The position numbers and the translations under genes are program-made. The notes beneath the pieces were generated by a model. The model was not told the DNA's origin. It ran no database searches and was given only the letters and a program-made list of their open reading frames with translations. From assembly GCA_011526105.1 (NCBI GenBank), contig WYAZ01000118.1:1-34407 (forward strand): a stretch of DNA of 34,407 bases. The letters run 5' to 3'. This document shows positions 16,590 through 25,716 of this stretch, one piece after another (within the stretch, counting starts at the first letter, position 1; every line of letters starts with the position of its first letter). Source of the DNA: Deltaproteobacteria bacterium. GTDB taxonomy: Bacteria; Myxococcota; Kuafuiibacteriia; Kuafuiibacteriales; Kuafuiibacteriaceae.

Positions 16590-16710
16590 TTCACGGCGGC
16601 CTGAGAGCAGATACCAGCGGTCGAGGACGTATCTCTTTCGGATGCGCAAGGCGCAGCCGGACGTTTCGGCTAGTGCTAAGATGACCGGCGGAAGTTTGAT
16701 GTAGGGAACC

Positions 16711-18738
16711 GTGAGCGAGGCGTTACGCACAGCCAACCGCGACGGATCGATCGGGAGATTGGGCCGTTACGCGCTCTTGCAGAACCTTGCCAAGGGCGGC
16801 ATGGCGCAGGTCTTCATCGCCCAGAAAGATGGGGCGAGTGAGATCTGTGTACTCAAGCAACTCCTGCTCGAGCTCGAGGAGCATGAGATCGCAGGCAAAC
16901 GATTCCACCGCGAGGCTCACGTCGCGTCCTTTCTGAATCACCGGAACATCGCGCGCATCCTCGACGCTGGGCTCGAAGACAACACCTTCTGCATCGCCTT
17001 CGAATACATCGCCGGCAAGGACGGCGAGTCGATGATGCACCGACTCCTCTCGCAGGGCCGAATGCTTCCCTACGAGGTGAGCATCGCGTTCGGACTCGGC
17101 GTGCTGCAGGGCCTCAGCTATGCCCACGAAGCCAAGGACCCGGAGGGTCGAAGGCTGGGGCTGGTGCACCGAGACCTCTCACCACGCAACATGATGCTCG
17201 GCTTCAACGGAGACGTGAAGATCATCGACTTTGGGCTCGCGCACGGGCAGATGGGCGACTTCAAGACCGCGCCCGGGATGGTGCTGGGCACCTTGCGCTA
17301 CGTCTCACCAGAGCAGGCCCTCACAGACCCGATCGATCGCCGCAGCGATCTGTACTCCCTCTCCGTCGTGCTGCACGAGATGCTCACCGGACGCTGGGTG
17401 GTTCAACCCGGCAAGCCCTTCGAAGTCTTGAAGTCCGTCATCTCGGATGTGCCACCCTTGGTCAACGAGCTGAACCCGCACCTGCCGGCGGCGCTGGGCC
17501 CGGTCATCGCGAAGGGCATGGCGAAGGCGCCCGAGGAGCGCTGGCAGAGCGCAGGGGAGTTTCTCGATGCCCTGCGCGACGCTGCGGGTGCGCTCGCGCA
17601 CACCGACAAGGCCACCCTGGGGGACTTCATCACCGAGCTCTTTCCGGAGGAGTCGGCCCGCGCAACGGGACTCGTCGAGCTCGGACGACACCGCTTCGAG
17701 ACACGAATGCGCGGGGCGAGCCTGGCTCCCGTGAGACCGGTGGATCTGTCGAATCCAGAGGACACGGACAGCCGGACGCGGACCGGGTACATGGAGACCA
17801 CCCGGCTCGCCGAGGTCGACCTGGTCGAGCCGATGGAGCTCACCCGCACCGCGGGGATGGAAGACCAGACGCGGGTGGTTCCGAGCGATCTCACGCTCAT
17901 TGCGCCCCAGTACCCAGGAGACGCAGCCGAGACGCTCACCGCGATTCGCGAGTTCTCAGAGCCGGAGCCGATGGACGGGACGAACACCGCCGTCCCGACC
18001 GTCATCGCTCGAGACGACGGACAGACCTTCGTCCACGACCGCACCCTCGCGAACCCAGCGGCGTACCGAGGGGTCAAGATCTCGGAGCGACGCGACGGGT
18101 CGACCGTGCGCGCGCCCCCGCGAAACCGAGCCACTCAAGCCGCCCTTGCCCTCGCGGGGGTGTTGGTGCTCTCGGTGGCTGTGCTCGGTTACATGGCGAT
18201 GTCCGAGGGGTCCGGTTCGATCACCGCGGTGATCGAACCGGTGAAGGAGCGGCGCCCAAGCGCGGTGCCGGGGCCCGAGAAGGCCTCGCCGCCGCCGCCC
18301 ATTGCCACTCGGGCACCCGCCCCGGCGGAGGTCGAACCACCACCTCCGGTCGAGAAGCCTCCGCCTGATCCGGCCAGCGCGCGAAACACGGGTCGCTCGT
18401 CCACCGGAGTGAGGACCACGCCGACTCCGCCGCCCGCGAGGGCCAAGGCTCCGGAGCCCGCCGCGCCCAAGAAGGTCACCGACGGCGGGGTCGGCGAGCT
18501 CCGAAGACTCCTGAGCGGGGCGGAGCTGGATGCCGAGGGCCGCCCAACGCGCGCCGTCGCAGAGAGAGTTCTCGACGAGCTCCGAGCCGCGGCAAGGAAG
18601 AACCTGCCGGCCAAAGAGTCCCTGGCCATCAGCAACGATGCAGACCGAATGCTCGGATTTACGACCCCCACTCGCAATCAGCTCCTCGGGCTCCTGACCC
18701 GCTACGAACGGTCCCTGAAGGAAAGCGCCGCGCCATGA
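16711..18738 (+). CDS. Membrane-anchored Ser/Thr protein kinase (Hanks type)
   Basis: In this 675-residue protein, residues 20-290 are a kinase domain: glycine loop AKGGMAQVF, catalytic Lys49 (VLK), catalytic loop HRDLSPRN (153-160, D155), DFG (173-175) and SPEQA in place of APE. HRDLSP instead of HRDLKP is usual in myxobacterial kinases. A 180-residue Thr/Arg-rich linker with several 'TRT/TRV' sites could be autophosphorylated and bind FHA domains. One membrane helix lies at about 475-497, followed by a Pro-rich stalk and a small helical periplasmic tail. The start is GTG 16711. A 30-bp perfect palindrome lies just after the membrane-helix codons. The J-domain gene starts inside its stop codon. 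Confidence 0.92.
   Translation: MSEALRTANRDGSIGRLGRYALLQNLAKGGMAQVFIAQKDGASEICVLKQLLLELEEHEIAGKRFHREAHVASFLNHRNIARILDAGLEDNTFCIAFEYIAGKDGESMMHRLLSQGRMLPYEVSIAFGLGVLQGLSYAHEAKDPEGRRLGLVHRDLSPRNMMLGFNGDVKIIDFGLAHGQMGDFKTAPGMVLGTLRYVSPEQALTDPIDRRSDLYSLSVVLHEMLTGRWVVQPGKPFEVLKSVISDVPPLVNELNPHLPAALGPVIAKGMAKAPEERWQSAGEFLDALRDAAGALAHTDKATLGDFITELFPEESARATGLVELGRHRFETRMRGASLAPVRPVDLSNPEDTDSRTRTGYMETTRLAEVDLVEPMELTRTAGMEDQTRVVPSDLTLIAPQYPGDAAETLTAIREFSEPEPMDGTNTAVPTVIARDDGQTFVHDRTLANPAAYRGVKISERRDGSTVRAPPRNRATQAALALAGVLVLSVAVLGYMAMSEGSGSITAVIEPVKERRPSAVPGPEKASPPPPIATRAPAPAEVEPPPPVEKPPPDPASARNTGRSSTGVRTTPTPPPARAKAPEPAAPKKVTDGGVGELRRLLSGAELDAEGRPTRAVAERVLDELRAAARKNLPAKESLAISNDADRMLGFTTPTRNQLLGLLTRYERSLKESAAP
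18212..18241. repeat. 30-bp perfect palindrome inside the kinase gene
   Basis: CCGGTTCGATCACCG at 18212-18226 is followed without spacer by its exact reverse complement at 18227-18241. It encodes the first residues after the membrane helix (GSITAVIEPV). It may be an operator, a mRNA hairpin or an inserted palindromic unit. Confidence 0.95.
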
Positions 18739-19106
18739 GCCTCGGCCGCCGGTTCATCAACGTGGCTCGTGCGGAGGTGAGCGATTGGTTCCGCAAGCTG
18801 CAGGACGTCGGGAGTTCGACCGGCGAGGAACCCGCGTTCGCCGAGCCGCCGCGCGCCGACCCTCTGCATTCACGCCGCGGCCAAGATCCGATCCCGCCGG
18901 AGATCGCTCGCTACTACGCCAACCTCGAGCTCCCCGTAGGTGCCAGCGCCGATGAGGTGCGCGCGGCGTACAAGCGGCTCATGCGGCGGTACCATCCCGA
19001 CCACCATCACACCGACAGCGGCCGGAACCAGGCCGCCACCGAACTGGCGCGGGAGCTGCGCGTGGCCTACGAGTCCGTGCTCGAGCACCTCGGCGCTCGC
19101 CGCTGA
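18735..19106 (+). CDS. Small J-domain (DnaJ-like) protein
   Basis: This 123-residue protein has a basic N-terminal half without known domain and a C-terminal J domain (about 58-120): 'YYANLELPVGASADEVRAAY', then YHPDHH with the essential HPD at 87-89, then a third helix 'RELRVAYESVLEHLG'. There are no Gly/Phe or zinc regions, so it is a type III J protein, expected to stimulate a Hsp70 (DnaK) ATPase for a specific client. ATG 18735 overlaps the kinase stop (ATGA), so the two are translationally coupled and probably work in one process. Confidence 0.88.
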   Translation: MSLGRRFINVARAEVSDWFRKLQDVGSSTGEEPAFAEPPRADPLHSRRGQDPIPPEIARYYANLELPVGASADEVRAAYKRLMRRYHPDHHHTDSGRNQAATELARELRVAYESVLEHLGARR

Positions 19107-19126
19107 GCGCGCGAGACACCGCCGCA

Positions 19127-19672
19127 TCAAAGACCGGGGCCGACCACCGCACGAATGGGCGGCGCGACCTCCAGCTTCTCAGTCTCGAACGAGTACACCG
19201 CCGAGGCACCCTTCGCTTCGAAGTTCTCACCATGCAGCGAGACCTCCCCCGGGAGTCGCAAGAGACCCTCGGCCTCCACGTACTCGGCCCGCTCGGTGGT
19301 GGCACGCATGCCCTCGCCGTCCGTCACCACGACGTTCCCTTCGAGCTGCACGTCGCGGCGGGCGGTGTGACCCGTCGCCCGATCCGCCCGCAGCTTCCCT
19401 GTCGTTCGCTTTGATCTCCGATCGAAGCGCTCGATCTCGATGTTCGAGGCCACGACCGTGCCCTTCTTTCGGTCGACGCGAAGCTCGTCCGATCGCGCGC
19501 GAGACCGCAGCTCGTCGCCGTCGAAGACCTCGGAACTCACGCCTACGAGTCGGACCTCATCGGGGGCCGCCTGGGGGGAATGCGACGCCAACGCCGGCCG
19601 ACCACCACCGGTCGGCTCATCACAAGCGATGCTCGCGAACAGCAAGCCGCAGATCCAGAATCGGAACCTCAC
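19127..19672 (-). CDS. LptC-like lipoprotein (LPS export family)
   Basis: This 181-residue protein has lipoprotein signal FRFWICGLLFASIAC (Cys17), followed by a single OstA/LptC-like beta-jellyroll: 'GVSSEVFDGDELRSRARSDEL', 'VVASNIEIERFD', 'GHTARRDVQLEGNVVVTD', 'ERAEYVEAEGLLRLPGEVSL'. The alternating 'unmodified versus transformed' strand pattern is characteristic of LptC/LptA periplasmic bridge proteins. LptC normally has a membrane helix; here a lipid anchor replaces it. Asp follows Cys17 at +2, the inner-membrane retention signal in E. coli, which suits LptC's location. Start GTG 19672 is chosen because the signal follows at once; the longer frame to 20101 is antisense to the DUF2203 gene. 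Confidence 0.75.
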   Translation of the reverse strand: MRFRFWICGLLFASIACDEPTGGGRPALASHSPQAAPDEVRLVGVSSEVFDGDELRSRARSDELRVDRKKGTVVASNIEIERFDRRSKRTTGKLRADRATGHTARRDVQLEGNVVVTDGEGMRATTERAEYVEAEGLLRLPGEVSLHGENFEAKGASAVYSFETEKLEVAPPIRAVVGPGL

Positions 19673-19714
19673 CTTGACAGCGTCCGCCTGAAGTCTCAGC
19701 GTTCGGGTCGCAAA

Positions 19715-20119
19715 ATGCCAGCCTCCGCGCAGTTCTCCGTGGCCGAGGTCGACGCGCTGTTGCCCCAGCTCGAGCAGGTGTTCGTCCGCCTCGACGAGCT
19801 TCAGACGGAGATCGGCGCCCGAGCCAACGAGCTTCAGCGACTGGGCTACGGAACCCAGAGCAGCGACCCCAAGAACGAGCCCGAACCCGTCCAGGAGCGC
19901 CGCCTCATCTTGGGCGCACGGCGCCAGATGCTCGAAGCAGAGCTCGAGAAGATCGCGGCGCTCGGCGGGCTCTTGCTCGATCTCGAACTCGCGATCGTGG
20001 CCTTTCCCTCTCGCCGCGAGGGGCAAGACGTCTACTTGTCCTGGCAGCGGGGGGATGAATCCGTGCGCTACTTCCACCGGCCGGACGACCACTTCATCCA
20101 CGGTCGCCGACCCATCTGA
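19715..20119 (+). CDS. DUF2203 family protein
   Basis: This 134-residue soluble protein matches the DUF2203 layout: N-terminal 'FSVAEVDALLPQLEQVFVRL', a long helical hairpin, then 'GGLLLDLELAIVAFPSRREGQDVYLSWQRGDESVRYFH' (read as consecutive segments), ending 'GRRPI'. The family is widespread and has no assigned function. ATG 19715 is at the start of the conserved region; a longer in-frame extension to 19580 would be antisense to the LptC-like gene. It is divergent from that gene, with 42 bp between and a perfect TTGACA at 19674-19679, although no good -10 follows. Confidence 0.85.
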   Translation: MPASAQFSVAEVDALLPQLEQVFVRLDELQTEIGARANELQRLGYGTQSSDPKNEPEPVQERRLILGARRQMLEAELEKIAALGGLLLDLELAIVAFPSRREGQDVYLSWQRGDESVRYFHRPDDHFIHGRRPI

Positions 20120-20197
20120 GGTGTTCTCCTAGTCTGGTCGAGGGCCCCTGATTTCGGTGTCTCCCGCCTCCTGCTAAGTCTGTTCGCGAGGCGCGGG

Positions 20198-21256
20198 GTG
20201 GAGGTTCATCAGCTCGGTCGGCTTCGAACCTGCTCGGAGTCACTCAAAGACGCTCTGCGCATCCTCGAAGAGGTCGCCGCCACCGACACCACCGTTCTCA
20301 TCCTCGGTGAGACCGGGACCGGCAAGGAGCTCGCGGCCGAAGCGGTGCACGAGTCGAGTCCACGCTCGCAGGGACCGTACATGGTCGTCGATTGCGCCGC
20401 GGTCCCAAAGGACCTCATCGAATCGGAGCTGTTCGGCCATGCGAAGGGGGCGTTCACTGGCGCCACCGCGGAACGCAAAGGCGCCTTCGAGGCCGCGCAC
20501 GAAGGCACGGTGTTCATCGACGAGATCGGGGAGCTGCCCCTGGACCTGCAGTCGCGCATGCTTCGCGTGCTCGAAAGACGGCAGGTGAAGCGCGTCGGCG
20601 AGAACATCACCCGCAAGGTCGACGTACGCATCGTCGCAGCGACAAATCGCGACCTCGCACGCGAGGTCGAACGCGGCACTTTCCGCCAGGACCTCTACTT
20701 CCGACTCAACGTCGTGATGGTTCGCCTGCCGCCGCTCAGGGAGCGACCCGATGACATCGAGCTTCTCGCGCGCCAGTTCCTCCTTGATGCCCCTGCTCCT
20801 TTTGGCGAGGCGCTCGAACTCAAGGACGACGCCCTCGCCCGACTCAAGGCCTACGCTTGGCCCGGCAACGTTCGCGAGCTGCGCAACATCATCGACCGGG
20901 GCGCCTCGGTCTCGGACAGCGTCTATCGCGTACCGGATGACCTCGAGCGCGCAGCGCGACTCCACCAGATCGACAACCCCCTGCCCTACGCGCCGGGCAT
21001 GGTCGAAGCACCGCCCAAGCCTCCGGCCGCCGAACTCAGCGGACAGCCGCCTGGCCGGCTGACTGAGCCGCTCTGGCGAGACAAGACCTACAAAGACGCC
21101 CGCGACGCGGTCATGGAGGATTTCGAGCGAGGCTACCTGCTCGCCCTGCTCGAGACCCACCGCGGAAACGTCTCGGCCGCCGCGCGGGCCGCCGGCATCC
21201 ACCGCAACATCCTTCATCGCATGATGGCTCGCTACGGCATCCAACGCGGCGCATGA
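20198..21256 (+). CDS. Sigma-54 activator without receiver domain
   Basis: This 352-residue bacterial enhancer-binding protein goes straight into an AAA+ domain: Walker A GETGTGKE (37-44), GAFTGA (84-89), which contacts sigma-54, Walker [14 protein letters not shown], sensor and arginine-finger region '[14 protein letters not shown]', and '[14 protein letters not shown]'. A Fis-type helix-turn-helix ends the protein ('[20 protein letters not shown]'). No receiver, PAS or FHA domain precedes it, so control must come from elsewhere, perhaps by the coupled histidine kinase gene or a partner protein. Start GTG 20198. Its stop overlaps the start of the kinase gene (ATGA). Confidence 0.92.
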   Translation: MEVHQLGRLRTCSESLKDALRILEEVAATDTTVLILGETGTGKELAAEAVHESSPRSQGPYMVVDCAAVPKDLIESELFGHAKGAFTGATAERKGAFEAAHEGTVFIDEIGELPLDLQSRMLRVLERRQVKRVGENITRKVDVRIVAATNRDLAREVERGTFRQDLYFRLNVVMVRLPPLRERPDDIELLARQFLLDAPAPFGEALELKDDALARLKAYAWPGNVRELRNIIDRGASVSDSVYRVPDDLERAARLHQIDNPLPYAPGMVEAPPKPPAAELSGQPPGRLTEPLWRDKTYKDARDAVMEDFERGYLLALLETHRGNVSAAARAAGIHRNILHRMMARYGIQRGA

Positions 21257-22719
21257 GTCGATCCGCTTCGGCCCTCGAGTCCCTTCCCACGCCCAAGAAC
21301 GGCCACGGGCTTCGGGCCCAGCTCATCATCGCGCTCGTGCTTCCGGCGGTCGTGGTACTCGCAGGAGCGACCTTCCTCGCCGAGATCGCGGTGACGGGCG
21401 CCTTGGACCAATCGCTCGGCGAGCGCCTCATCGCGGTTGCTTCCGCGGGCGCGGCGCTCTCCAACGAGCGACTGCTGTTGCTCGAGCCGGGCGACGACGA
21501 GTCGAGAACGGCGGAGCGCAGCCGAGCGCGGCTGAGTGAGCTCGCCCGCCAGACCGGCGCCGAGCAGGTGATGCTCGTGACGCTCGGCGACGACTCGAGG
21601 GTCGTGCTGGACTCGAAGCGGCAATACGCCATCGGCGACGAGTACGTTCGGGCCGAGTTCGATCGGCTCGAACTCACCAAGGTGAAAGAGGGGGTCCGCT
21701 CCGCTTCGGTGCTGTTTCAGGGGCCGGAGGGCCGCTGGTACAAGACCGGCTACGCGCCCTTGCAGGATGCGGAGGGAAACGCCGTCGCGGCGGTGGTCGT
21801 GAATGCTCCCGCGGCCTTCTTTGCTGCGATCCGAGACCTCCGCCAGACCCTGATTGGCATCGCGGTCTTCGCCTTCATCACGCTCCTCGCTCTCGCGTTC
21901 GTGGCCGCGCGCGGCGTGACCGTGCCTCTGTCCCGGCTGTCGCAGGCCGCCACACGCATCGGACGCGGAGAGCTGGACACGGAGGTCCCGACCGGAGGTC
22001 CGCGAGAGGCGAGAGTGCTCTCCGCGACCATGCGCAACATGGCCTCCTCGCTCGGCGCGCGTGAGCGAGAACTCCAGCTCATGTTGGCAGGGATCGCCCA
22101 CGAGGTGAGGAACCCGCTCGGTGGGATCGAGCTCTTCGGAGGGCTGCTCAAGGAAGACCTCGAAGTCGACGACCCACGACGCAAACACGTCGACAAGATC
22201 CTAAAGGAGATCGGCGTCCTCGCGTGTGTAGTGAACGACTTCCTCGAGTACGCGAGGCGAAGGCCGCTCGAACCCGAGCGCGCGGACGTCACGGCGCTGC
22301 TCGACGAAGTTCGCGCGCTGGCCGCGAGCTCGGCGAGCAACGTGCAGTTCGATCTCGATTGCCCTCCCGGGCTGCATGCTCTCCTCGATGTGGAGTCGAT
22401 GCAGCGGGCGCTCCTCAATCTCGCCCAGAACGGGGCGCAGGCGGTCTCGGAGAAGGGCGGTCGGGTGCGCTTGGGAGCCCGCACCGAGGGCAGTGACGTG
22501 CTCCTCGAGGTCGAGGATGATGGGCCCGGAATACCGGAGGAGAACAGGGCGCTCGTGTTCACCCCGTTCTTCACGACCAAGCAGAAGGGCACCGGGCTGG
22601 GCCTGGCGTTGGTGCAGAAATGCGCCGAGAGCCACGGGGGTGCGGTCTCGGTGGAAGCGAGCCCAAAGGGCGGCGCGCTCTTCCTGATTCGCCTGCCGGA
22701 CGCGCTCGCCCCTCGCTAG
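21253..22719 (+). CDS. HAMP-containing sensor histidine kinase
   Basis: This 488-residue inner-membrane sensor has a first membrane helix at about 20-42 and an extracytoplasmic sensor of roughly 150 residues with a cache/PAS-like look ('[20 protein letters not shown]'). A second helix lies at about 198-220, then HAMP (220-272), the dimerisation/phosphoacceptor helix with His283 ([12 protein letters not shown]), and a GHKL ATPase with N-box [11 protein letters not shown]1 [11 protein letters not shown] and G2 [10 protein letters not shown]. All catalytic motifs are intact. It should phosphorylate Asp52 of the NtrC-type regulator that follows 28 bp downstream. Its ATG overlaps the stop of the receiver-less activator, tying all three together. 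Confidence 0.93.
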   Translation: MSRSASALESLPTPKNGHGLRAQLIIALVLPAVVVLAGATFLAEIAVTGALDQSLGERLIAVASAGAALSNERLLLLEPGDDESRTAERSRARLSELARQTGAEQVMLVTLGDDSRVVLDSKRQYAIGDEYVRAEFDRLELTKVKEGVRSASVLFQGPEGRWYKTGYAPLQDAEGNAVAAVVVNAPAAFFAAIRDLRQTLIGIAVFAFITLLALAFVAARGVTVPLSRLSQAATRIGRGELDTEVPTGGPREARVLSATMRNMASSLGARERELQLMLAGIAHEVRNPLGGIELFGGLLKEDLEVDDPRRKHVDKILKEIGVLACVVNDFLEYARRRPLEPERADVTALLDEVRALAASSASNVQFDLDCPPGLHALLDVESMQRALLNLAQNGAQAVSEKGGRVRLGARTEGSDVLLEVEDDGPGIPEENRALVFTPFFTTKQKGTGLGLALVQKCAESHGGAVSVEASPKGGALFLIRLPDALAPR

Positions 22720-22747
22720 TCGGGCACGCTCGTGTTAGCTCAACTCT

Positions 22748-24220
22748 GTGGCGACGATTCTCGTCATCGACGACAACGACACTCTGCGCGAGGGCGTGGT
22801 CGCGGTCTGCGAGCGCATGAAGCACCGCGCCCTGAACTCCAACTCCGGGCGCACCGGCATGTTGGTGCTCGACCAGAACAACGTGGATCTCGTCCTCACG
22901 GACCTCAAGATGGAGGGCATGGACGGTCTCGAAGTTCTGCGCGAAGTGAAGCGTCGCAGCCCAGAAACCGCGGTTGTCATCATGACCGCGTACGGGACCA
23001 TCCAGACCGCGGTCGAGGCCATGAAGCTCGGGGCCTTCGACTTTGTGACCAAGCCGTTCTCGCCCGACGTCATCCGGGTCAAGATCGAGCGCGCGCTCGA
23101 GTGGCGAGCCGTTCACGCGGAGAACGAACGGCTCATGGCTACCACCGAGCTCCTCTCGCTCCCCGAGCCCCGCCTGAGCAAGAGCGGGGAGCTGTTCGAG
23201 GGCATCGTCGGTAAGAGCTCGGTCATGCAAGAGATCTTCCGGAAGATCAGCAAGGTCGCGGCCTCCGAGACCCACGTGCACATCTCCGGGGAGTCGGGCA
23301 CGGGCAAGGAGCTCGTCGCGCAGGCCATTCACAACCTATCGCGGCGCTCGTCCGGCCCGCTCATCACCGTAAACTGCGGCGCCTTGACGGAGAGCCTGCT
23401 CGAGAGCGAGCTCTTCGGGCATGAGAAGGGCGCATTTACCGGGGCGATCAAGCGGAAGCTCGGGCGCTTCGAGCTCGCCCATAAGGGCACTTTGTTCCTC
23501 GACGAAGTCGGCGAGATCTCCCCTTCGGTGCAAGTCAAGTTGCTGCGCGTCCTGCAGGAGCAGGAGTTCACGCGGGTCGGCGGCGAGGAGTCGGTCAAGG
23601 TCAACGTGAGGGTCGTCTCGGCGACGAACCGCGACCTCCGATCGGAGGTCGATGCCGGTCGTTTTCGGGAGGACCTCTTCTATCGCTTGCACGTCGTCCC
23701 TATCGAGCTGCCTCCGCTTCGAGAACGCACCGACGACATCATGCCGCTCGCGCGGTACTTCGTCGACAAGCTGCGTGCGAGGACGAATCCAGAGGTGCGT
23801 GGGTTGAGCGCCGAGGCCGAATCTCGTCTGCGCGCCTATCGCTTTCCTGGAAACGTGCGCGAGCTGCAGAACATCATCGAGCAGGCCCTGGTCTTCTCCA
23901 CCCCGCCGGAGATCGGATCCGAAGACCTGCCGCCTCAGGTATCGATGTCCGCCCCGAAGGAGTCCTGGTCGGGTCTGCCCACGCTTCCCTTGAAGCTGAA
24001 CGACGTCCTCGAAGAGCTCGAGCGCCGCCTCATCATCCTCGCGTACGAAGAAGCGCGCGGCGTAAAGACCAAGACCGCCGAGCTGCTCGACATCAAGGCG
24101 AGCGCGCTCTACTACAAGCTCGAGAAGTACGGGATCGGGACGGTCGCCGGGCGAGAGCTCTCGGAGAGCTCACCCCCTGCCTCGGAGCCGGAGGGAGAGT
24201 CTTCCGGTAATCCGGCGTAG
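22748..24220 (+). CDS. NtrC-family response regulator (receiver-AAA+-Fis)
   Basis: This 490-residue regulator has a receiver at 3-120 with acidic pair D8/D9 and phosphoacceptor Asp52 ([12 protein letters not shown]). The AAA+ domain follows ([26 protein letters not shown], '[14 protein letters not shown]', '[14 protein letters not shown]'), and a C-terminal Fis-type helix ('[21 protein letters not shown]') binds enhancer DNA. It is therefore a sigma-54-dependent activator fed by the upstream kinase. The start is GTG 22748; TAGCTC ends 6 nt before it. A strong sigma-54 promoter match lies 115 bp beyond its stop, in front of the next gene, which is a plausible direct target. Confidence 0.94.
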   Translation: MATILVIDDNDTLREGVVAVCERMKHRALNSNSGRTGMLVLDQNNVDLVLTDLKMEGMDGLEVLREVKRRSPETAVVIMTAYGTIQTAVEAMKLGAFDFVTKPFSPDVIRVKIERALEWRAVHAENERLMATTELLSLPEPRLSKSGELFEGIVGKSSVMQEIFRKISKVAASETHVHISGESGTGKELVAQAIHNLSRRSSGPLITVNCGALTESLLESELFGHEKGAFTGAIKRKLGRFELAHKGTLFLDEVGEISPSVQVKLLRVLQEQEFTRVGGEESVKVNVRVVSATNRDLRSEVDAGRFREDLFYRLHVVPIELPPLRERTDDIMPLARYFVDKLRARTNPEVRGLSAEAESRLRAYRFPGNVRELQNIIEQALVFSTPPEIGSEDLPPQVSMSAPKESWSGLPTLPLKLNDVLEELERRLIILAYEEARGVKTKTAELLDIKASALYYKLEKYGIGTVAGRELSESSPPASEPEGESSGNPA

Positions 24221-24334
24221 TTCTGAGTGCTTGTAGGATTTCAGGGCCACGAAAACCGACGCTCGAACGCCACGATCCCTCAAAACTCTGAGTCGAATCG
24301 AGCCGAATTCGGAATGATCTCCGGCGGTGGACAG

Positions 24335-24350
24335 GGGCCCGCCCCTTGCT
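24335..24350 (+). promoter_or_regulatory. Candidate sigma-54 promoter (-24/-12)
   Basis: GGGCCCGCCCCTTGCT fits the consensus TGGCACGnnnnTTGCW at all but two positions; the diagnostic GG (24336-24337) and GC (24348-24349) are 10 bp apart. Placing -12 at 24349 puts +1 at 24361, exactly on the ATG of the following gene. It lies just downstream of two sigma-54 activator genes. Confidence 0.5.
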
Positions 24351-24360
24351 CAATGTGTGG

Positions 24361-25560
24361 ATGGTGCTGAAATCGGTCCACGGTTGGCTGCTCGCGACGC
24401 TCGTCGCCGCGGTCTTCCTCTGCGCGCCCAGCACCTATGCAAACCCTGCACTCCTCCAGGCGGAGGCTCGAGTTGCGCGTGCCGTCCTCGACTGGGACGC
24501 GGCGCGAGACCGCTTGTCCCAGGCCGCGGAGGAGCAACGCCGTCTGGCGAATGCCATCGCCATCGAGAAAAAACGCGGCGGCGGCAGGGAACTCGAGCGT
24601 CTGCTCCAAGCCTCCCTGCATTCCGAGGGGGAAGTCGCCGCCAAGAGCCGCGAGCACACGGAGCTCGGTCACGTCGCTCGTCGCGCGCTCGACGAGGCCT
24701 TCCGCCGAGCCGCCATCGAGTTCCGTGCGGTGAAGCCGCTGCTCTCCTCGAAGAACGTCGCCGATCGCGAGCGCGCGCGAAGCACGCTGACCCTGATTCA
24801 GAAGATGCGCGGTCACCTCAAGGAGCATCAACTCAGCCTCGCTGAGCGCCACGATTCCACACCCAAAGACTGGGAGAAGTACGATCAGAAGCCGGGCGCC
24901 AACGACGGGCCAGAGGAGCTCCGGGCAAAGGCGGACTTCGTGGCGGACCATCGAGACAAGTTCAAAAAGAAGCGCCTGGAACTGCTGAAGCTCATCGATG
25001 AGGCGCGCCAGGAACGTGAGCTCGCGCGTCTCGCCGCGAACTTCCAGCAGGACGCATTCCTCTACGATGAGAACGCCCGCTCCGGCCGAGTCGCGCGCGG
25101 AAGCCGCGATCTGGCGGCGGCCGGGGTCGCCAACGAGACCACGAGGTCGGACAACGACTCCGCGGCTCGCGAGCCCGGCGCCGCACCTTTGGCGAACCCG
25201 CCCGCCGCCGACAATCAGGATCCCTCCGCATTTCTGGGCAATGCGGAGGGCCGCGGCACGGAACCCCCAAAGAACGAGGATGTCGGCGCGAGCCCTGGTC
25301 CGAGCCCCGCGGCCACTCGAAGCTCCGCTGCGGGCTCGCCGAGCCTGGGCAGCAGCGTCCCATTGCCGCGCGAGTTCAACCCAACCGCCCTGCTCAACCT
25401 GGAGATCAGCCGCATCGACGCCGCTTCGGTGTCGCTCGAGCAGCTCATCTCCACGCTGAAGAACCTCGAGAAGCTGGATGATCTCCTGGCTCGCCGGGAG
25501 GCCGAGTTGAGCACGAAGGCTACCCAGCTCGAGCAAGCGGAAAAGTCCGGAGCACGCTAG
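24361..25560 (+). CDS. Secreted coiled-coil protein of unknown function
   Basis: This 399-residue protein has a signal peptide (VHGWLLATLVAAVFLCAPSTYA). Residues about 30-110 and 165-230 are Ala/Glu/Arg-rich heptads, predicted long coiled coils ('RLSQAAEEQRRLANAIAIEK', 'KKKRLELLKLIDEARQER'). A low-complexity Ala/Pro/Ser/Asn linker (about 255-340) and a final coiled coil (350-399) follow. No enzymatic motif is seen. The start is ATG 24361, because it sits immediately before the signal peptide and on the predicted sigma-54 transcription start; TTG 24346 and GTG 24355 are in-frame alternatives. A large opposite-strand frame covers the gene but lacks a signal or domain and is taken as a shadow. 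Confidence 0.75.
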   Translation: MVLKSVHGWLLATLVAAVFLCAPSTYANPALLQAEARVARAVLDWDAARDRLSQAAEEQRRLANAIAIEKKRGGGRELERLLQASLHSEGEVAAKSREHTELGHVARRALDEAFRRAAIEFRAVKPLLSSKNVADRERARSTLTLIQKMRGHLKEHQLSLAERHDSTPKDWEKYDQKPGANDGPEELRAKADFVADHRDKFKKKRLELLKLIDEARQERELARLAANFQQDAFLYDENARSGRVARGSRDLAAAGVANETTRSDNDSAAREPGAAPLANPPAADNQDPSAFLGNAEGRGTEPPKNEDVGASPGPSPAATRSSAAGSPSLGSSVPLPREFNPTALLNLEISRIDAASVSLEQLISTLKNLEKLDDLLARREAELSTKATQLEQAEKSGAR

Positions 25561-25617
25561 AGCTCATCTCAAAACCCCCTCGGTCGCGATTTCGGCCGAT
25601 CCGCGCCGGCCCGCCGT

Positions 25618-25649
25618 GTTGGGCCTCCTCGCGTTATCGCAGGCCCAAC
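25618..25649 (+). terminator. Possible terminator hairpin
   Basis: GTTGGGCCT (25618-25626) and AGGCCCAAC (25641-25649) are exact inverted arms around a 14-nt loop, 58 bp after the coiled-coil gene's stop. The stem is strong, but only TCAATCG follows, with no real T-run, so intrinsic termination is uncertain. Confidence 0.4.
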
Positions 25650-25716
25650 TCAATCGTCGCGCCTTGCCAGAGATTCCGGGTTCTTCGTCCGACTCGGTCC
25701 GATATGCGGATCGGCT

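Noticed and set aside
15351-16736. 461-codon minus-strand frame over the cyclase gene
   Set aside because: It is antisense to a gene with clear FHA, GAF and cyclase motifs and has no signal or domain of its own. Similar shadows at 1689-2651, 4519-5664, 24280-25536 and 29963-31165 (minus) and 32843-34087 (plus) are rejected likewise.
19674-19702. Promoter for the DUF2203 gene based on a perfect TTGACA
   Set aside because: No acceptable -10 at 16-18 bp; the best TAnnnT-like hexamer would need a 23-bp spacer.
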